Assembly (NCBI GenBank): GCA_027311025.1
Contig: DAICZS010000002.1
Span: forward strand, 1 to 64,000
Direction: 5' to 3'
DNA from: Ferrovaceae bacterium
GTDB taxonomy: Bacteria > Pseudomonadota > Gammaproteobacteria > Burkholderiales > Ferrovaceae
Length of the DNA: 64,000 nucleotides
The notes under the pieces are model-generated. The model ran no database searches and was not told the origin of the DNA. It saw only the letters and a list, made by a program, of their open reading frames with translations. A program made the position numbers and the translations under genes. This document shows, one piece after another, positions 29,545 through 37,808 of this stretch. The first letter of the stretch is position 1, and every line of letters starts with the position of its first letter.

Positions 29545-30809
29545 CGCGGTAACAGCTTGAATACGCCATGGTGCATGCGAATGACGCGGTCCACGATGGC
29601 AAGCCCCAGTCCGGCGCCCGGATGACCGCTGCGCGAAGATTCCAGCCGGGTGAAGGGCTGGATGACGCGCATCACCTCTTGTGGCGGAATGCCAACGCCC
29701 CGATCCAGAACGGACAATCGAACATGGTCCGGAAAAGTCTGCGTGCGAATCGTGATGGGTGGCGCACCATAGCGCAGCGCATTTTCCACCAGATTCGTGA
29801 TCACGCGTTCAATGGCGCGCTCGTTGATCAGGATGTCCGGCGTATCCTGCAATTCAATGGTGACCGGGTAGTTCCGTGCCAAAAACCTTTCCTGATTGAC
29901 CCGAACCACCTCGTTGACATTGCCAAAATTGAGCCAGTGGTGTGGATTGTCTCGCGCAAAATCCAGAAACTGATTGATGATCCGATCAATTTCTTCAAGA
30001 TCCTGCACCATGGGTTCCAGGGTGATGGCATCCTGGGGATCCAGCATTTCAAGGGCAAGGCGCAAGCGCGAGAGGGGTGTGCGCAAGTCATGTGAGACAC
30101 CGGCAAGCATGATGGTGCGATTGGATTCGAATTCTCGCAACGCTTTTTGCATGGAGTTGAAAGCCTCGCTCAGGGAGCGAATTTCACGAGGGCCTCCCGA
30201 CTCGGCAACCAGGGCTGGGGTCTGGCCTTCGGCGATGCTGTGCGCTGCCCGGGTGAGAGCACGCAAGGGTTTGTTGATGCGCCGAACACCAAGGTAGACG
30301 CCAACGACGGACACAAAGACCACCAGCATCAGCATGATGCCCCATTTGACTGGAAAGCCGGAGTCAAAACGTTGCCGCTGCGTGACGTACCAGTATTCTC
30401 CGCTGGGCGTTTCCAGCGAAATCCAGATTTCCGGAGCATCACTGCGATCCGAGACCAGGATGTGGGATGCAGGTGAGATCAGCTTGTGCAGCCGATCTTC
30501 AAGCAGGGCAAGTCTCGAACCGGGGTCGGGAGGGCTTCCTGTGTGGGCATTGGGCAGGAAAGGCTGGATTCTGGCACCCTCGCTATCCTCGAAATCCCTG
30601 ATGAATGTGGCGCGTTGTTCATTGGACAACAAGGCCATGGTAGCGACGATGGTCTGGATGTGGTTTGCCCGATCATCCAGGGCACGTTCCAGCAGGGGCT
30701 TCACGTAAAACTGGCGAATGACGAAAGTGGTCGCCAGTTGTGTGAGGATCACCGTCAGGACGATGATCAGGACCGTACGGCCCAGTAACGACCGTGGAAA
30801 AAATGTCAT
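29478..30809 (-). CDS. envZ: EnvZ-type sensor histidine kinase
   Basis: Membrane sensor kinase of 443 residues. First transmembrane helix about 10-30, periplasmic domain about 35-150, second helix about 155-177, HAMP domain to about 230, then the DHp phosphorylation helix with histidine in GVSHDLRTPLSRLR and a HATPase domain (NLVENALRYG, DRGVGIPPQE, GAGLGLAIVDRV). ATG 30809 overlaps the upstream ompR stop by 4 bases; the frame is open further upstream but that start would be inside ompR. It pairs with the adjacent OmpR-like regulator, so the stimulus may be osmotic or envelope-related, which is inferred from the family. Confidence 0.9.
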   Translation of the reverse strand: MTFFPRSLLGRTVLIIVLTVILTQLATTFVIRQFYVKPLLERALDDRANHIQTIVATMALLSNEQRATFIRDFEDSEGARIQPFLPNAHTGSPPDPGSRLALLEDRLHKLISPASHILVSDRSDAPEIWISLETPSGEYWYVTQRQRFDSGFPVKWGIMLMLVVFVSVVGVYLGVRRINKPLRALTRAAHSIAEGQTPALVAESGGPREIRSLSEAFNSMQKALREFESNRTIMLAGVSHDLRTPLSRLRLALEMLDPQDAITLEPMVQDLEEIDRIINQFLDFARDNPHHWLNFGNVNEVVRVNQERFLARNYPVTIELQDTPDILINERAIERVITNLVENALRYGAPPITIRTQTFPDHVRLSVLDRGVGIPPQEVMRVIQPFTRLESSRSGHPGAGLGLAIVDRVIRMHHGVFKLLPRQGGGLEARIELPLAPPPPKKS

Positions 30810-31537
30810 GGAGTGTCGTCTGGGACGAACACATATCCAAAACCCCATACGGTCTGGATATAACGTGGCTTGCCGGAGTCTTCCTCGATCAGGCGACGCA
30901 ACCTGGAAATCTGCACATCAATGCTGCGATCAAAAACCTCGTGTTCACGTCCCCTGGCCATGTCCATGAGTTTTTCGCGTGAAAGCGGGTCTCGGGGGTG
31001 GCTGACCAGAACGCGCAAGAGTGCGTATTCGCCGCTGGTTAAATTGATGGGCTCCCCATTTTTTGTCAGGGTGCGGTTGGCCAGATTGAATTCAAAGGGG
31101 CCGAAGCGGATCAGGGACTGGCCGTCATGCAGGGTTCCTGGGGCGCCGGGCAGGGTGGATGCGGGCTGGCGTCGGAGTACGGCGTGAATTCTTGCCAGAA
31201 GTTCTCGTGGATTGAAAGGTTTTGAGATGTAATCATCCGCGCCCATTTCAAGACCCATGATGCGATCCACATCGTCTCCCATGGCCGTGAGCATGACGAT
31301 GGGGATGTTGTTTGAGCTGGCTCGAATGCGTCGACAGATGCTCAGGCCATCTTCACCCGGAAGCATCAGATCCAATACCAGCAGATCAAAGCGCTCGCGT
31401 GCCATGAGGCGGCCCAGCGCGGCCGCATCGGGTACGGCATCGACAGAAAAGCCCTGTTCTGTCAGATAGCGTTTGAGAAGCTCCCGAAGACGCATGTCGT
31501 CATCCAGGACCAGAATTTTTTGGGGTCGTTTTTCCAT
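30806..31537 (-). CDS. ompR: OmpR-family response regulator
   Basis: Two-component regulator of 243 residues. Receiver domain about 6-120 with acidic pocket DDD at 12-14, phospho-acceptor D56 in VLDLMLPGEDG and K106 in ISKPFNP. The C-terminal winged-helix DNA-binding domain is about 145-240 (LTSGEYALLRVLVSHP, VDVQISRLRRLIEED, YIQTVWGFGYVF). It is close to enterobacterial OmpR in length and sequence. The downstream envZ-type gene overlaps by 4 bases. The 206-base gap before tsaB on the other strand should hold its promoter, but I saw no clear -35/-10 pair. Confidence 0.92.
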   Translation of the reverse strand: MEKRPQKILVLDDDMRLRELLKRYLTEQGFSVDAVPDAAALGRLMARERFDLLVLDLMLPGEDGLSICRRIRASSNNIPIVMLTAMGDDVDRIMGLEMGADDYISKPFNPRELLARIHAVLRRQPASTLPGAPGTLHDGQSLIRFGPFEFNLANRTLTKNGEPINLTSGEYALLRVLVSHPRDPLSREKLMDMARGREHEVFDRSIDVQISRLRRLIEEDSGKPRYIQTVWGFGYVFVPDDTP

Positions 31538-31743
31538 CGTGTTGATGTTATCGGGGTTCTAGGACCATGCGGTTTCAATTTGTAACCACGGCCTGTAGCA
31601 CAGACGTGGCATTTTAACCGATCCTGCACACCAACCCCCGGGTTTTGTTGAATCCCTGTGGGCGACAGTGCAGCATCCGGGGATGTATCATGCCGGTTTG
31701 ATTCTGCTTTCCCGGTCGGGAGGGCGCTACATGGAGTGGGAAG

Positions 31744-32424
31744 TTGAAACTGCTTGCACTGGAATCGGCCACGGAACATTGTTCTGTAGCGTTATGGATT
31801 GACGGCACGCTCTCCTCGCTTCAGGGTGTGGCGCATCAGGCGCACTCTGAAACGTTGCTGCCCATGGTACGAAACCTGCTCTCAGAAGCCGGGGTGACTT
31901 CGTCGCAGCTGGATGCCATCGCCTTTGAAATGGGTCCGGGGGCTTTTACAGGCTTGCGCATGGCCTGTGGTGTGGCCCAAGGCATGGCTCTGGGTCTGGA
32001 TATCCCGGTCGTTCCCATTCCCACCCTGATGGCCCTGGCAGAAGGGTCTGGTCATGAACGGGTCGTTGCCGCGCTTGATGCGCGCATGAACCAGATCTAT
32101 GTGGCAGTATACGAATCCATCGCCGGGCAATGGACCACTCATGTCGCGCCTTGTCTGTGCGATCCGGACCTGCTGCCAGAAATTCCTGAAGGCATTTGGC
32201 TTCCTGTGGGAAGCGGGGCCGAGATCTGCATGACGGCCATGATACAGGCCTGGCCGGGACGGTTACTCCCGGTCATACAAGGCCTGATTCCTCAAGCCAC
32301 TCACGTGGCCACGCTGGGAGCCAAGGCTTTCCATTCAGGCCTTGCAGTACCGCCAGAGTTGGCTGTACCACTCTACCTCAGGGACAAGGTGGCTTTGACC
32401 CGCGCGGAGCGCACCAGCAAATGA
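31744..32424 (+). CDS. tsaB: tRNA threonylcarbamoyladenosine biosynthesis protein TsaB
   Basis: Partner of TsaD in making t6A37 of ANN-decoding tRNAs. It has 226 residues of the ASKHA fold, starting KLLALESATEHCSVAL, with GPGAFTGLRMACGVAQGMAL as the family signature. The start is TTG 31744; a nearby ATG at 31731 is out of frame, and no other start gives the conserved N-terminal strand. It overlaps rimI by 4 bases; tsaB-rimI is a widespread pair. Confidence 0.92.
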   Translation: MKLLALESATEHCSVALWIDGTLSSLQGVAHQAHSETLLPMVRNLLSEAGVTSSQLDAIAFEMGPGAFTGLRMACGVAQGMALGLDIPVVPIPTLMALAEGSGHERVVAALDARMNQIYVAVYESIAGQWTTHVAPCLCDPDLLPEIPEGIWLPVGSGAEICMTAMIQAWPGRLLPVIQGLIPQATHVATLGAKAFHSGLAVPPELAVPLYLRDKVALTRAERTSK

Positions 32425-32882
32425 AGCCTGATGCTGCAAGCCTCCCGGTGATATCGGATCTGGCAGTGGATGATCTTGATGCCCTGCTGGCCATTGAACA
32501 GCGCGCCTATGCGATTCCCTGGTCGCGCGGCAATCTCGCCGACTCCATGCAACAGGGCCACATCGGTCTTTCCTGCAGACTGGATGGGCAATTGCTGGGT
32601 TACGCTTTCATGATGCAAGTCATCGACGAAATGCACCTGCTCAATCTGACGATCGATCCGCTCTGGCAGGGGCGCGGGTGGGGAAAACGCCTGCTCGAAG
32701 CGGTCAAGGACCGTGCGCGCGTTCTGGGTTGCACCCAGCTTTTCCTGGAAGTGCGGCACGGCAATACGCGTGCCCTCAAGCTCTACCGTGAAGCCGGATT
32801 CACACAAATTGGCGTACGCCAGCAATATTATCCTGCACTGCATGGCAGGGAGGATGCGGTTGTGATGCGGAGCCCACTGTGA
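32421..32882 (+). CDS. rimI: Ribosomal protein S18-alanine N-acetyltransferase
   Basis: GNAT enzyme that acetylates the N-terminal alanine of ribosomal protein S18. It has 153 residues. The acetyl-CoA loop is GRGWGKRLLEAV, and EVRHGNTRALKLYREAGF with the final QQYYPALHGREDAVVM region is typical of RimI. It starts in the ATGA overlap with tsaB and ends in a GTGA overlap with the uracil-DNA glycosylase gene, so the three are co-translated. Confidence 0.92.
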   Translation: MKPDAASLPVISDLAVDDLDALLAIEQRAYAIPWSRGNLADSMQQGHIGLSCRLDGQLLGYAFMMQVIDEMHLLNLTIDPLWQGRGWGKRLLEAVKDRARVLGCTQLFLEVRHGNTRALKLYREAGFTQIGVRQQYYPALHGREDAVVMRSPL

Positions 32883-33616
32883 ACCCATTGGAAGCGCGCT
32901 GGCGCGAGCTGGGCCTTTGGCCACAATGGCAAGCGCGTCATCAGACCCTTGAAGGTGCCGAACCCTCGGAGACGCCAGCAAGCATCCCTGCTGCTAATCC
33001 GCCATCGGCTTCCATGACCGATGAGATGGGCTGGACACCGTTGCGTGAGCAGGTTGCACAGTGTCAGCGCTGCCACCTTCATCAGGGACGGCGTCAGGCC
33101 GTATTTGGTGTGGGGGACGAACAGGCACGCTGGCTTTTTGTCGGAGAGGCCCCGGGTGCCGAGGAAGATCAACGCGGAGAACCTTTTGTTGGGGCTGCAG
33201 GGCAGCTGTTGGATCAGATGCTGCGATCCCTTGGGTTGAAGCGGGGAGAAGATGTCTACATCGCCAATGTGGTGAAGTGCAGGCCGCCCCAGAATCGCAC
33301 GCCCACTGATGAAGAATGTGCCGCCTGCCTGCCGTACCTGACCCGACAGATTGCCCTGATCCAACCCGCGGTGATTGTGGCGATGGGCAGGGTAGCCGCC
33401 CGCGCCCTGTTGAAAACGGACGGCACGCTGGGTGCACTACGGCTGCAACAGCACCATTTCGGGGATATTCCGCTTGTCGTGACCTGGCATCCTGCCTATC
33501 TTTTGCGGACGCCAGCTGACAAGGCCAAGGCTTGGGAAGACTTGTGTCGGGCCCGTCGACTGATGGTCAGTCGGTGTACTCCACATGACGGTAACGACGG
33601 TACAGCAGCAGCATGA
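32879..33616 (+). CDS. Type 4 uracil-DNA glycosylase (iron-sulfur)
   Basis: Removes uracil from DNA. It has 245 residues: a variable N-terminal extension of about 50, then the glycosylase core. Cysteines for a 4Fe-4S cluster are in QCQRCHLHQGR and in KCRPP...EECAAC. Motif A is VGEAPGAEEDQRGEPFVG and motif B is WHPAYLLR. The GTG start at 32879 overlaps the rimI stop. The N-terminal extension is typical of fusions or variants near DNA polymerase in phages, but no polymerase is present here. Its end overlaps lplT by 50 bases. Confidence 0.9.
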   Translation: MNPLEARWRELGLWPQWQARHQTLEGAEPSETPASIPAANPPSASMTDEMGWTPLREQVAQCQRCHLHQGRRQAVFGVGDEQARWLFVGEAPGAEEDQRGEPFVGAAGQLLDQMLRSLGLKRGEDVYIANVVKCRPPQNRTPTDEECAACLPYLTRQIALIQPAVIVAMGRVAARALLKTDGTLGALRLQQHHFGDIPLVVTWHPAYLLRTPADKAKAWEDLCRARRLMVSRCTPHDGNDGTAAA

Positions 33617-34871
33617 GGCCGCTGATGAACAGGCCCAGCAGGACGACACTGGCATAGAAAGCAGCTTCCGTGGCCGCCAGGGGCCGCCCCATCAGGGTCT
33701 CAATTCCGATTTTGTGCATCATGGCATGCAGTGGCAAATCAGCACGAATCACCAGGGCATACGCGCCCAACATGGCGAGAATGCTGATGTTTTCATTAAA
33801 ATTCTGTACGGCAATGCTATGTCCTGCACCCATCAATTGATGTCCCCGATGCTGCAGTAGCGCATTCATGGGGACCACGAAAAATCCCCCCATGGCACCG
33901 GCAATGACGAGCAGGACGATGGCGACGGACCATTGGGTCACGAACAACATGCCCAGAATGGCGGCTCCCATGGCGATGCCAACGGGCAGTACCTTGAGCG
34001 AACTTTCCAGTTTGACCCATTTGGCTGCCGCAATGGAGCCCAGCGCTATACCCACTGCTGATACGGCTGTGAGCTGCGTGGATTTCTCCAGATCGAAGTG
34101 AAGCTGCAGGGTGGCCCAGACCAGCACGATGAGGCGCAGTGTCGAGCCCACGCCCCAGAACAGGGTGGTTACCGCCAGGGAAACCTTACCCAGCGGATCT
34201 CGCCAGAGCATCATGAAGGAAGCGGCAAAGTCCTTGACCACATACCAGGGATTCTTGCGTGGCAAGCTGTGGTCACGATGAACTTTTGGAATGTACAGAT
34301 TGACGACGGCCGCAGCGACGTACAGCAGCAACACCATCAGGATGGCAAACTGGGGCGTTGTGAGGGTGGACATGCCGAGGCCCGACATGCCCTTTATTGC
34401 CAACAGGTAGACGGGTAGTCCGGGTTTGAGCAGCAAGCCGCCCATCACGGCGCCCAAAATGATGGCCACCACGGTCAATCCCTCCATCCAGCTATTGGCC
34501 AGCACGAGCTGGTTGGGAGGAAGGTATTCGGTCAGGATGCCGTACTTGGCTGGTGAATAGGCTGCAGCACCCAGCCCGACCAAGGCATACGCGTAAAGCG
34601 GATTGACCCCTGCAAGCATGGCAAGGCAACCCGCCAGCTTGATGAGGTTGCTGATGAACATGACGCGACCTTTGGGCAACGCATCGGAAAACGCACCCAC
34701 GAAGGGGGCCAGAACGATGTAGGAGACCACGAAGAACTGCTGCAGGATGGGAACGTATTCAGGCGGGGCGGACAACTCCTTGAGCAGGGCGATGGCCGCA
34801 AACAGAAGCGAGTTGTCGGCCAGCGCCGAAAGAAACTGTGCCAACAGTATGGTGTAAAAACCGAGTGCCAT
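33567..34871 (-). CDS. lplT: Lysophospholipid transporter LplT (MFS)
   Basis: Inner-membrane major facilitator of 434 residues that flips lysophospholipids into the cytoplasm for re-acylation. It has about 12 hydrophobic helices. The N-terminus FYTILLAQFLSALADNSLLF and the RVMFISNLIKLAGCLAML helix match LplT. The usual partner gene aas (acyl-ACP synthetase/acyltransferase) is not adjacent. It ends inside the convergent udg gene. Confidence 0.88.
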   Translation of the reverse strand: MALGFYTILLAQFLSALADNSLLFAAIALLKELSAPPEYVPILQQFFVVSYIVLAPFVGAFSDALPKGRVMFISNLIKLAGCLAMLAGVNPLYAYALVGLGAAAYSPAKYGILTEYLPPNQLVLANSWMEGLTVVAIILGAVMGGLLLKPGLPVYLLAIKGMSGLGMSTLTTPQFAILMVLLLYVAAAVVNLYIPKVHRDHSLPRKNPWYVVKDFAASFMMLWRDPLGKVSLAVTTLFWGVGSTLRLIVLVWATLQLHFDLEKSTQLTAVSAVGIALGSIAAAKWVKLESSLKVLPVGIAMGAAILGMLFVTQWSVAIVLLVIAGAMGGFFVVPMNALLQHRGHQLMGAGHSIAVQNFNENISILAMLGAYALVIRADLPLHAMMHKIGIETLMGRPLAATEAAFYASVVLLGLFISGLMLLLYRRYRHVEYTD

Positions 34872-34883
34872 CAGAGCCTGGGC

Positions 34884-36287
34884 TTACAGCACTTCGGCAG
34901 CGTAGTCTGCCAGGCGCGAGCGTTCACCGCGTTGCAAGGTCACATGACCGCTGTGCCGCCAACCCTTGAAGCGGTCCACCACATAGGTCAATCCGGAGCT
35001 GCCTTCAGTAAGGTAGGGCGTGTCAATCTGGGCGATGTTGCCCAGGCAAACCACTTTGGTTCCTGGCCCTGCGCGGGTGATCAGGGTTTTCATCTGCTTG
35101 GGCGTGAGATTCTGCGCCTCGTCAATGATCAGGTATTTGTTGAGAAAGGTGCGCCCGCGCATGAAGTTGAGTGATTTGATCTTGATGCGGGAGCGGATCA
35201 GATCGCGGGTGGCTGCCCGCCCCCAATCACCGGCCTCGTCATCGCTTTTATTGAGTACGTCGAGATTGTCTTCGAGCGCACCCATCCATGGGGTCATTTT
35301 TTCTTCTTCAGTGCCTGGTAAAAATCCAATGTCTTCACCCACCGGGACGGTGACGCGCGTCATGATGATTTCAGAATAGGTTTTATGTTCCAGGGTTTGC
35401 ATCAAACCGGCAGCCAGGGTCAGCAGTGTTTTGCCTGTTCCCGCCTGGCCCAGCAAGGTGACAAAGTCCAGTTCAGGGTCCATGAGCAGGTTCAGCGCAA
35501 AGTTCTGCTCGCGATTGGCAGCGACGATGCCCCAGGTGTTATGGCGTTGCGAAGCATAGTCGCGGATGGTTTGCAAAACGGCAGATTGCCCATCGCGTTC
35601 CTTGACGATGGCATAAAACGGTTTGTCTTCATGGTCCTGGTAAACGAATTCATTGAGCAGGAATCCCGGCACCAGGGGCCCTTTGACGCGGTACAGGGTA
35701 CGCCCGTGTTCCTGCCAGGATTGCATGTCCTTGCCGTGCGTTTCCCAGAAGTCGAGAGGCAATTCGCTGGCACCGGTATAGAGCAGGTCTGAATCTTCCA
35801 GCACCTTGTCATTGAAGTAGTCTTCGGCATCGACGCCCAAGGCACGCGCCTTGATGCGCATGTTGATGTCTTTGCTGACCAGGATGACGCTGCGCGTGGT
35901 GTGCGCGCGCTTGAGTTCAAGGGCAACCCCCAGAATCTGGTTATCCGCCTTGTCGCCAGAGAGCGAAGTGGGGATGGCCGAACCATTGAGCGTTTGCAGG
36001 AACAGGGTGCCCGAAGGGGTTTTGTCGTGCGCGCGCGCCAGGGGAATGCCTGCGCTGATATCGCCCTTTTTTGCTCCCCTGATGATTTCGTCCAGGAACC
36101 TGCTGACTTGACGGGCATTGCGCGCCACTTCGGTCATGCCCTTCTTGTTGTTGTCGAGTTCCTCGATCGTCACCATGGGCAAATACACATCATGTTCCTC
36201 GAACTGGAACAGGCTGGTGGGATCGTGGAGCAATACGTTGGTATCAAGAACGAAAAGCTTGGGCGATTCTGCAGATTTACGAGCCAT
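34884..36287 (-). CDS. PIN domain plus PhoH-like ATPase
   Basis: Probable RNA-processing enzyme of 467 residues. An N-terminal PIN nuclease domain (about 10-150) has the acidic residues of LDTNVLLHDP and EELDNNKKG. A PhoH-type P-loop ATPase follows, with Walker A GQAGTGKTLLTLAAG near 250 and Walker B LIIDEAQNLTP near 395. This PIN-PhoH architecture is widespread (YlaK/PhoH2-like) and is proposed to combine helicase and ribonuclease activities; the substrate here is unknown. lplT starts 12 bases after its stop. Confidence 0.92.
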   Translation of the reverse strand: MARKSAESPKLFVLDTNVLLHDPTSLFQFEEHDVYLPMVTIEELDNNKKGMTEVARNARQVSRFLDEIIRGAKKGDISAGIPLARAHDKTPSGTLFLQTLNGSAIPTSLSGDKADNQILGVALELKRAHTTRSVILVSKDINMRIKARALGVDAEDYFNDKVLEDSDLLYTGASELPLDFWETHGKDMQSWQEHGRTLYRVKGPLVPGFLLNEFVYQDHEDKPFYAIVKERDGQSAVLQTIRDYASQRHNTWGIVAANREQNFALNLLMDPELDFVTLLGQAGTGKTLLTLAAGLMQTLEHKTYSEIIMTRVTVPVGEDIGFLPGTEEEKMTPWMGALEDNLDVLNKSDDEAGDWGRAATRDLIRSRIKIKSLNFMRGRTFLNKYLIIDEAQNLTPKQMKTLITRAGPGTKVVCLGNIAQIDTPYLTEGSSGLTYVVDRFKGWRHSGHVTLQRGERSRLADYAAEVL

Positions 36288-36325
36288 TTAGCAGTGCTTC
36301 CGGGTTGAATTCAAGGCTCACAGTA

Positions 36326-36784
36326 TCAAAGTGACCTGACGAAGTCGAGTACTTCCTGAGCATGCCCGGGTACGGAAACGCCACGCCATTCACGGCGCAG
36401 GCGTCCCTCTGCGTCAATGACAAAGGTGCTGCGTTCGATGCCGCGAACCTGCTTGCCGTACATGTTTTTCAGTTTCATGACGCCGAACAGGGCGCAGGCC
36501 GTTTCGTTTTCGTCGCTCAGCAGGTCAAAGGGGAACTCCATCTTGGCTTTGAAGCGGTCGTGCGAGGCGACGCTGTCACGGGACAGGCCCAGGACCGTGC
36601 ACTTCAATTGACGAAACTGATCGTACAGTCCCTTGAACTGAAGTCCCTCGTCGGTACAACCCGGTGTGGCATCCTTGGGGTAGAAATACAGCACGAGCGG
36701 GGCGCCGCGCATGGCGTTCAGCTGAAAACGCTGCGCTCCGGTGGCGGGCAATTCAAAATCCGGGACGATTTCCATGAGTTGCAT
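36326..36784 (-). CDS. bcp: Bcp-type thioredoxin-dependent peroxiredoxin
   Basis: Peroxidase of the Bcp/PrxQ group, 152 residues. The peroxidatic cysteine lies in KDATPGCTDEG. In E. coli Bcp a second cysteine follows five residues later, but here that position is leucine. Cysteines at LKCTVLG and ETACALFG are candidates for a resolving residue. It starts MQLMEIVPDFELPATG; either the first or the fourth codon (both ATG) could be used. It lies 38 bases before phoH on the same strand. Confidence 0.92.
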   Translation of the reverse strand: MQLMEIVPDFELPATGAQRFQLNAMRGAPLVLYFYPKDATPGCTDEGLQFKGLYDQFRQLKCTVLGLSRDSVASHDRFKAKMEFPFDLLSDENETACALFGVMKLKNMYGKQVRGIERSTFVIDAEGRLRREWRGVSVPGHAQEVLDFVRSL

Positions 36785-36815
36785 GATGGTTTTCCTGTGT
36801 GATGATGAAACAAGT

Positions 36816-37721
36816 TTAAACGGAGTCTCCCTGCAACGTCAGCAAGCCTGAACGGCCCGGAATGACGCCTTGGACGACATGGCAATGGGGCAGTGTGGCA
36901 CGGTCGAGCGTTTGCGCCATCTCTCCCAGAGATACGAGACGGTAGCCCTGTTGCTTCCAGCCGCGTATCAGTTGATCCAGCACGGTGACGAGACGCATTC
37001 CTTCCAGTTCGGCATGCAAGGTGAAGACATGGCCGCAGGGCGGTGCCTGCTCAGTCAAATGCAGCAAGTGACGGGCGACGGTGTTCCTGTCCAGACCATC
37101 GAGCCCGATCAGCTCGTCAAGGGTAGGCAGGGTAGTGGGCAATTGCGGACAGGCCAGGGTCTGTCCAGCGATGACCGGGAGAAAGGGGGCAGTGCCCCGA
37201 CAGTCCGAGGCCCAGCGGATCCCGGCCTGATCCAGGTGCAAAAACGCCTGGTCGTTCATTTGCCAGCCCGCGGCGCCATGAACCAGGGCCCTGGTACCGA
37301 AAATGTCCAGAAACCGCTGCTCGGCACGCGCCATCTGTTCATCCGTCCACTGCGCCGAGGCGCGGGCGACCCCGTCCTGCCAGGCCACATGGTCCCAGGT
37401 GTGGATGCCCACCTCGAATCCCGATTGAAGGACGGCCTGCATGATGTTTCCGGCCAGGAGACCTATGTCTGGCCCGGGCAGGAGCGTGCCATACAGCAAT
37501 GTCTTCAAACCGTAATGTTCCAGCACGGATGTTCGCTGGACTTTACCCAAAAAACCCTTGCGGAATACCCGCTTGATGGCGCGTCCCGTATGGTCTGGTC
37601 CCAGGCTGAACAAAAAAGTAGCCTGGACGGCCTGTGCCTGCAGCAAGGAGAGCAGCTGCGGAACGCCCTCCCGGGTGCCGCGCAACGTATCTACGTCGAT
37701 TTTGAGTGCCAGCTGTTTCAT
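36816..37721 (-). CDS. arnD: ArnD-like polysaccharide deacetylase-family deformylase
   Basis: 301 residues matching E. coli ArnD, which removes the formyl group from undecaprenyl-phosphate 4-formamido-arabinose during lipid A modification. The metal-binding N-terminal block is LALKIDVDTLRGTREGVPQL, the second motif is EVGIHTWDHVAWQ, and SDCRGTAPFLPVIAG and the C-terminal HAELEG complete the NodB fold. ATG 37721 gives the family start; the open frame extends 45 codons upstream into the typA promoter. No other arn gene is nearby, so it may act on another carbohydrate lipid. Confidence 0.87.
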   Translation of the reverse strand: MKQLALKIDVDTLRGTREGVPQLLSLLQAQAVQATFLFSLGPDHTGRAIKRVFRKGFLGKVQRTSVLEHYGLKTLLYGTLLPGPDIGLLAGNIMQAVLQSGFEVGIHTWDHVAWQDGVARASAQWTDEQMARAEQRFLDIFGTRALVHGAAGWQMNDQAFLHLDQAGIRWASDCRGTAPFLPVIAGQTLACPQLPTTLPTLDELIGLDGLDRNTVARHLLHLTEQAPPCGHVFTLHAELEGMRLVTVLDQLIRGWKQQGYRLVSLGEMAQTLDRATLPHCHVVQGVIPGRSGLLTLQGDSV

Positions 37722-37767
37722 CCTGCGACTATCGCCAATTTTTAAAGTCGAAGCAACCCCTTTGGCG

Positions 37768-37803
37768 TGATAGAATGGAGAGCTTGAATTTAACCCGGTT
37801 AAA
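37768..37803 (+). promoter_or_regulatory. Extended -10 promoter and palindrome upstream of typA
   Basis: TGATAGAAT (37768-37776) is an extended -10 element, giving a start near 37783. Immediately after it, TTTAACC-C-GGTTAAA (37789-37803) is a perfect 7-base-arm palindrome that ends 5 bases before the ATG and overlaps the normal ribosome-binding region. There is no strong Shine-Dalgarno. It could be an operator or a small hairpin that limits translation. Confidence 0.5.
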
Positions 37804-37808
37804 CCTCC

